Source: Lichenostomus cassidix | Taxonomy: Eukaryota; Chordata; Aves; Passeriformes; Meliphagidae | NCBI GenBank assembly: GCA_008360975.2 | Contig: CM039184.1 | Span: forward strand, 34,025,797-34,089,796 | DNA: 64,000 bases | Direction: 5' to 3' | Part shown: positions 23,961 through 64,000 of the stretch, in pieces | How positions within the stretch are numbered: position 1 is the stretch's first letter | Layout of the letters: each line of letters starts with the position of its first letter | Position numbers and translations under genes: made by a program | The notes under the pieces: model-generated | Database searches by the model: none | The model's input: the letters and a program-made list of their open reading frames with translations, nothing else | Told to the model about the DNA's origin: nothing

Positions 23961-24180
23961 GGATCTAATAAGGAACACATATGCAAATCCACAGAAGAGA
24001 ACTCTAAAGGTATCTCAGTTTAAAAGGCATGTTTTTTCTCTCTTTCATACAAACAACATTCATTTTCAAAGTCTTGCCTCTCTTGCCCCATGTTACATTC
24101 TCCACCACTATTTGTTATTAAGCTGTGCAGACTTCAGACACTGATGTGTAGAAAGTGCTAAGGAATTTCCTGAGTAGGGT

Positions 24181-62578
<38,398 letters not shown>

Positions 62579-64000
62579 CTGTAAAGTAAAAGACAAAATA
62601 TTTAAAAAAGACAAAAATAAGGCCTTCTTTATGTAACTTTCTAAATATCTTCACTACAGCTACAGAAAAAGCAACAAAAAATTTACTTTTTCACATGCAG
62701 CTTCAGATATAATTTAGTCCATTTTTTCAAACGTCAAGCAAAATTATTTTTATTATTTTGAATTTCACAACCTAATTTTCCTATTTTGGTAACAGTGGAT
62801 TATTTTGATAGGGAGAGAAAAAAACTGCATCTACTGAACCAGTGCCCCAACATGGGGTACAAAACCACTATGAAATTAAAGGTGTCATTTATGAACACAA
62901 TAGAAAACCAATCTTCAAACTGCTTTCAAACATCCTATAGATGCCTTATCCTAAAAATAGGGATCTTAAGATCTAATTTAGGTAGTTGCTCCTATTTGCC
63001 TTGTTCTTTCTTGGAATTTTACCTAGACTTGCCAGAACTTTAACCATCAGCTGTCATACTAGACATGCAGTTAATTTCAGAGTCTGAAGAACAGTAAGAG
63101 AACTTTCAGCAGACAATGAGAGATGGAAACAATTACTTTCTCATTTTTGAATGAAATCTGGGGAGATTTCAAAAAATCCCATGCAAGTTTCCAGCAGGGG
63201 GTACGAACAAATATAATACATTTCATTCAAAGTTACAACTTTCCCAGTTACTGACAAAAAAAAAAAAAATTAGGCAGAAGCAAATTTCAAGTAGCCAAAA
63301 CCAGAAGAACTACTCTACTCACATACTAGGCATGATTTTGAGAAGAGATGAATAACTGCAGAAAATCAGTCACATGCTGCTCAAAAGAAAAAAACTCCTA
63401 TTTTATGAAAATGTTAGTCACAGTACTTAAAAAACTCTGAATTAAAATCAATAGAATCATCTATGTCACTTAAATTTCACTCCCACCGAATGCCTCTAAA
63501 ATCTGTCTTTCAAAACATCAAACCCTTAAAGTTGTTTCTCTGGTTATTTTATTATCAGTATCATTAATAAGTATAATTTCAAAAGATGATTCTAGGAGTC
63601 TGGATTTCTTGCACATCTACTGCTGAAATAATTTTCTTTTATAAACTTTATATGCAGTATATTCGAGGTCAGTGTGTTCTAGCAATAAAGATGCAACACA
63701 AAGTCTTGTGAATCATGGATTACAGGATCTAAGTTGCAAGAAAAAGAAGCAGTCTTAAAGAACAGGCCTCCATGCAAAGAAGACAGCACTGTGGATTTAT
63801 AAACCAGAAGTGTGGCTATGTAATATGATTATGTCACAAAAATCTAATTTAACGACTAGAAAAAAATGAAAGCCCCAGGCAAAAGACATAAGGAAGTCAG
63901 CAGAAAGGAAGGAAAGAAGATATCAGAATCCCTAAACAGTATTTCAAATAATATTTAGGGGCTTTTGACAATATTTTAACTTTTATGATAGGTTTTGGGA
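62579..64000 (-). other. NEK1: NEK1 intron upstream of mapped exon 1 (partial)
   Basis: I looked on the minus strand for exons encoding the glycine-rich loop, the beta-3 lysine and the NMKHPNIVQY segment and found none, so they should lie beyond 64000. The stretch is AT-rich with a poly-A run at 63256-63269. Confidence 0.7.

Larger units (their letters stand above)
20735..24180. other. Intergenic DNA and probable NEK1 3' flank
   Basis: No coding gene was recognised. The stretch includes the GC-rich patch at about 20.96-21.15 kb, a short TA-rich run (22862-22885) and a GTTT-rich low-complexity tract (23868-23960). Part of it may be NEK1 3' UTR, depending on which polyadenylation signal is used. 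A canonical minus-strand AATAAA is present at 22693-22698. Confidence 0.6.

Overview
The window is nuclear DNA from an amniote, almost certainly a bird. Genes are split by spliceosomal introns, non-coding DNA is AT-rich, and there are several CR1 retroposon fragments. One CR1 keeps the two terminal 8-bp repeats typical of sauropsid copies. No prokaryotic, plasmid, phage or CRISPR feature was seen. The species cannot be named from the sequence alone.

Two protein-coding genes are present, both on the minus strand. At the left (about 1-7 kb) is the 5' end of SH3RF1 (POSH). Its start-codon exon (4717-5103 coding) encodes the N-terminal RING finger. A CpG island at about 6.1-7.4 kb is the likely promoter, and the rest of the gene lies beyond the left edge. 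From 24181 to 62578 lies almost all of NEK1, a NIMA-family kinase of cilia and the DNA-damage response. I placed 32 coding exons by homology, splice sites and reading phase. They join without a frameshift into 1,226 complete codons plus a stop. Only about the first 71 residues (glycine loop and beta-3 lysine) are missing, beyond the right edge. The order SH3RF1 - NEK1, same strand, matches my recollection of human 4q33.

Between the genes (about 7.4-24.2 kb) I see no coding gene. This interval holds two CR1 fragments in plus orientation and one in minus, simple repeats, and an isolated GC-rich patch with a good CTCF-type core near 21.08 kb. It also holds splice-site signals that could belong to a non-coding transcript leaving the SH3RF1 promoter in the opposite direction. 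NEK1 introns carry a probable solo LTR, an ancient CR1 piece and a possible MIR-like SINE fossil.

I found no undescribed biological system. The points most worth a second look are a GC-AG intron in NEK1, a 14-nt terminal coding exon whose stop codon overlaps a polyadenylation hexamer, a 28-codon cassette exon, runs of frame-neutral small exons, and the intergenic CTCF-like GC patch. Comparisons with human proteins are from memory, not from a database search.
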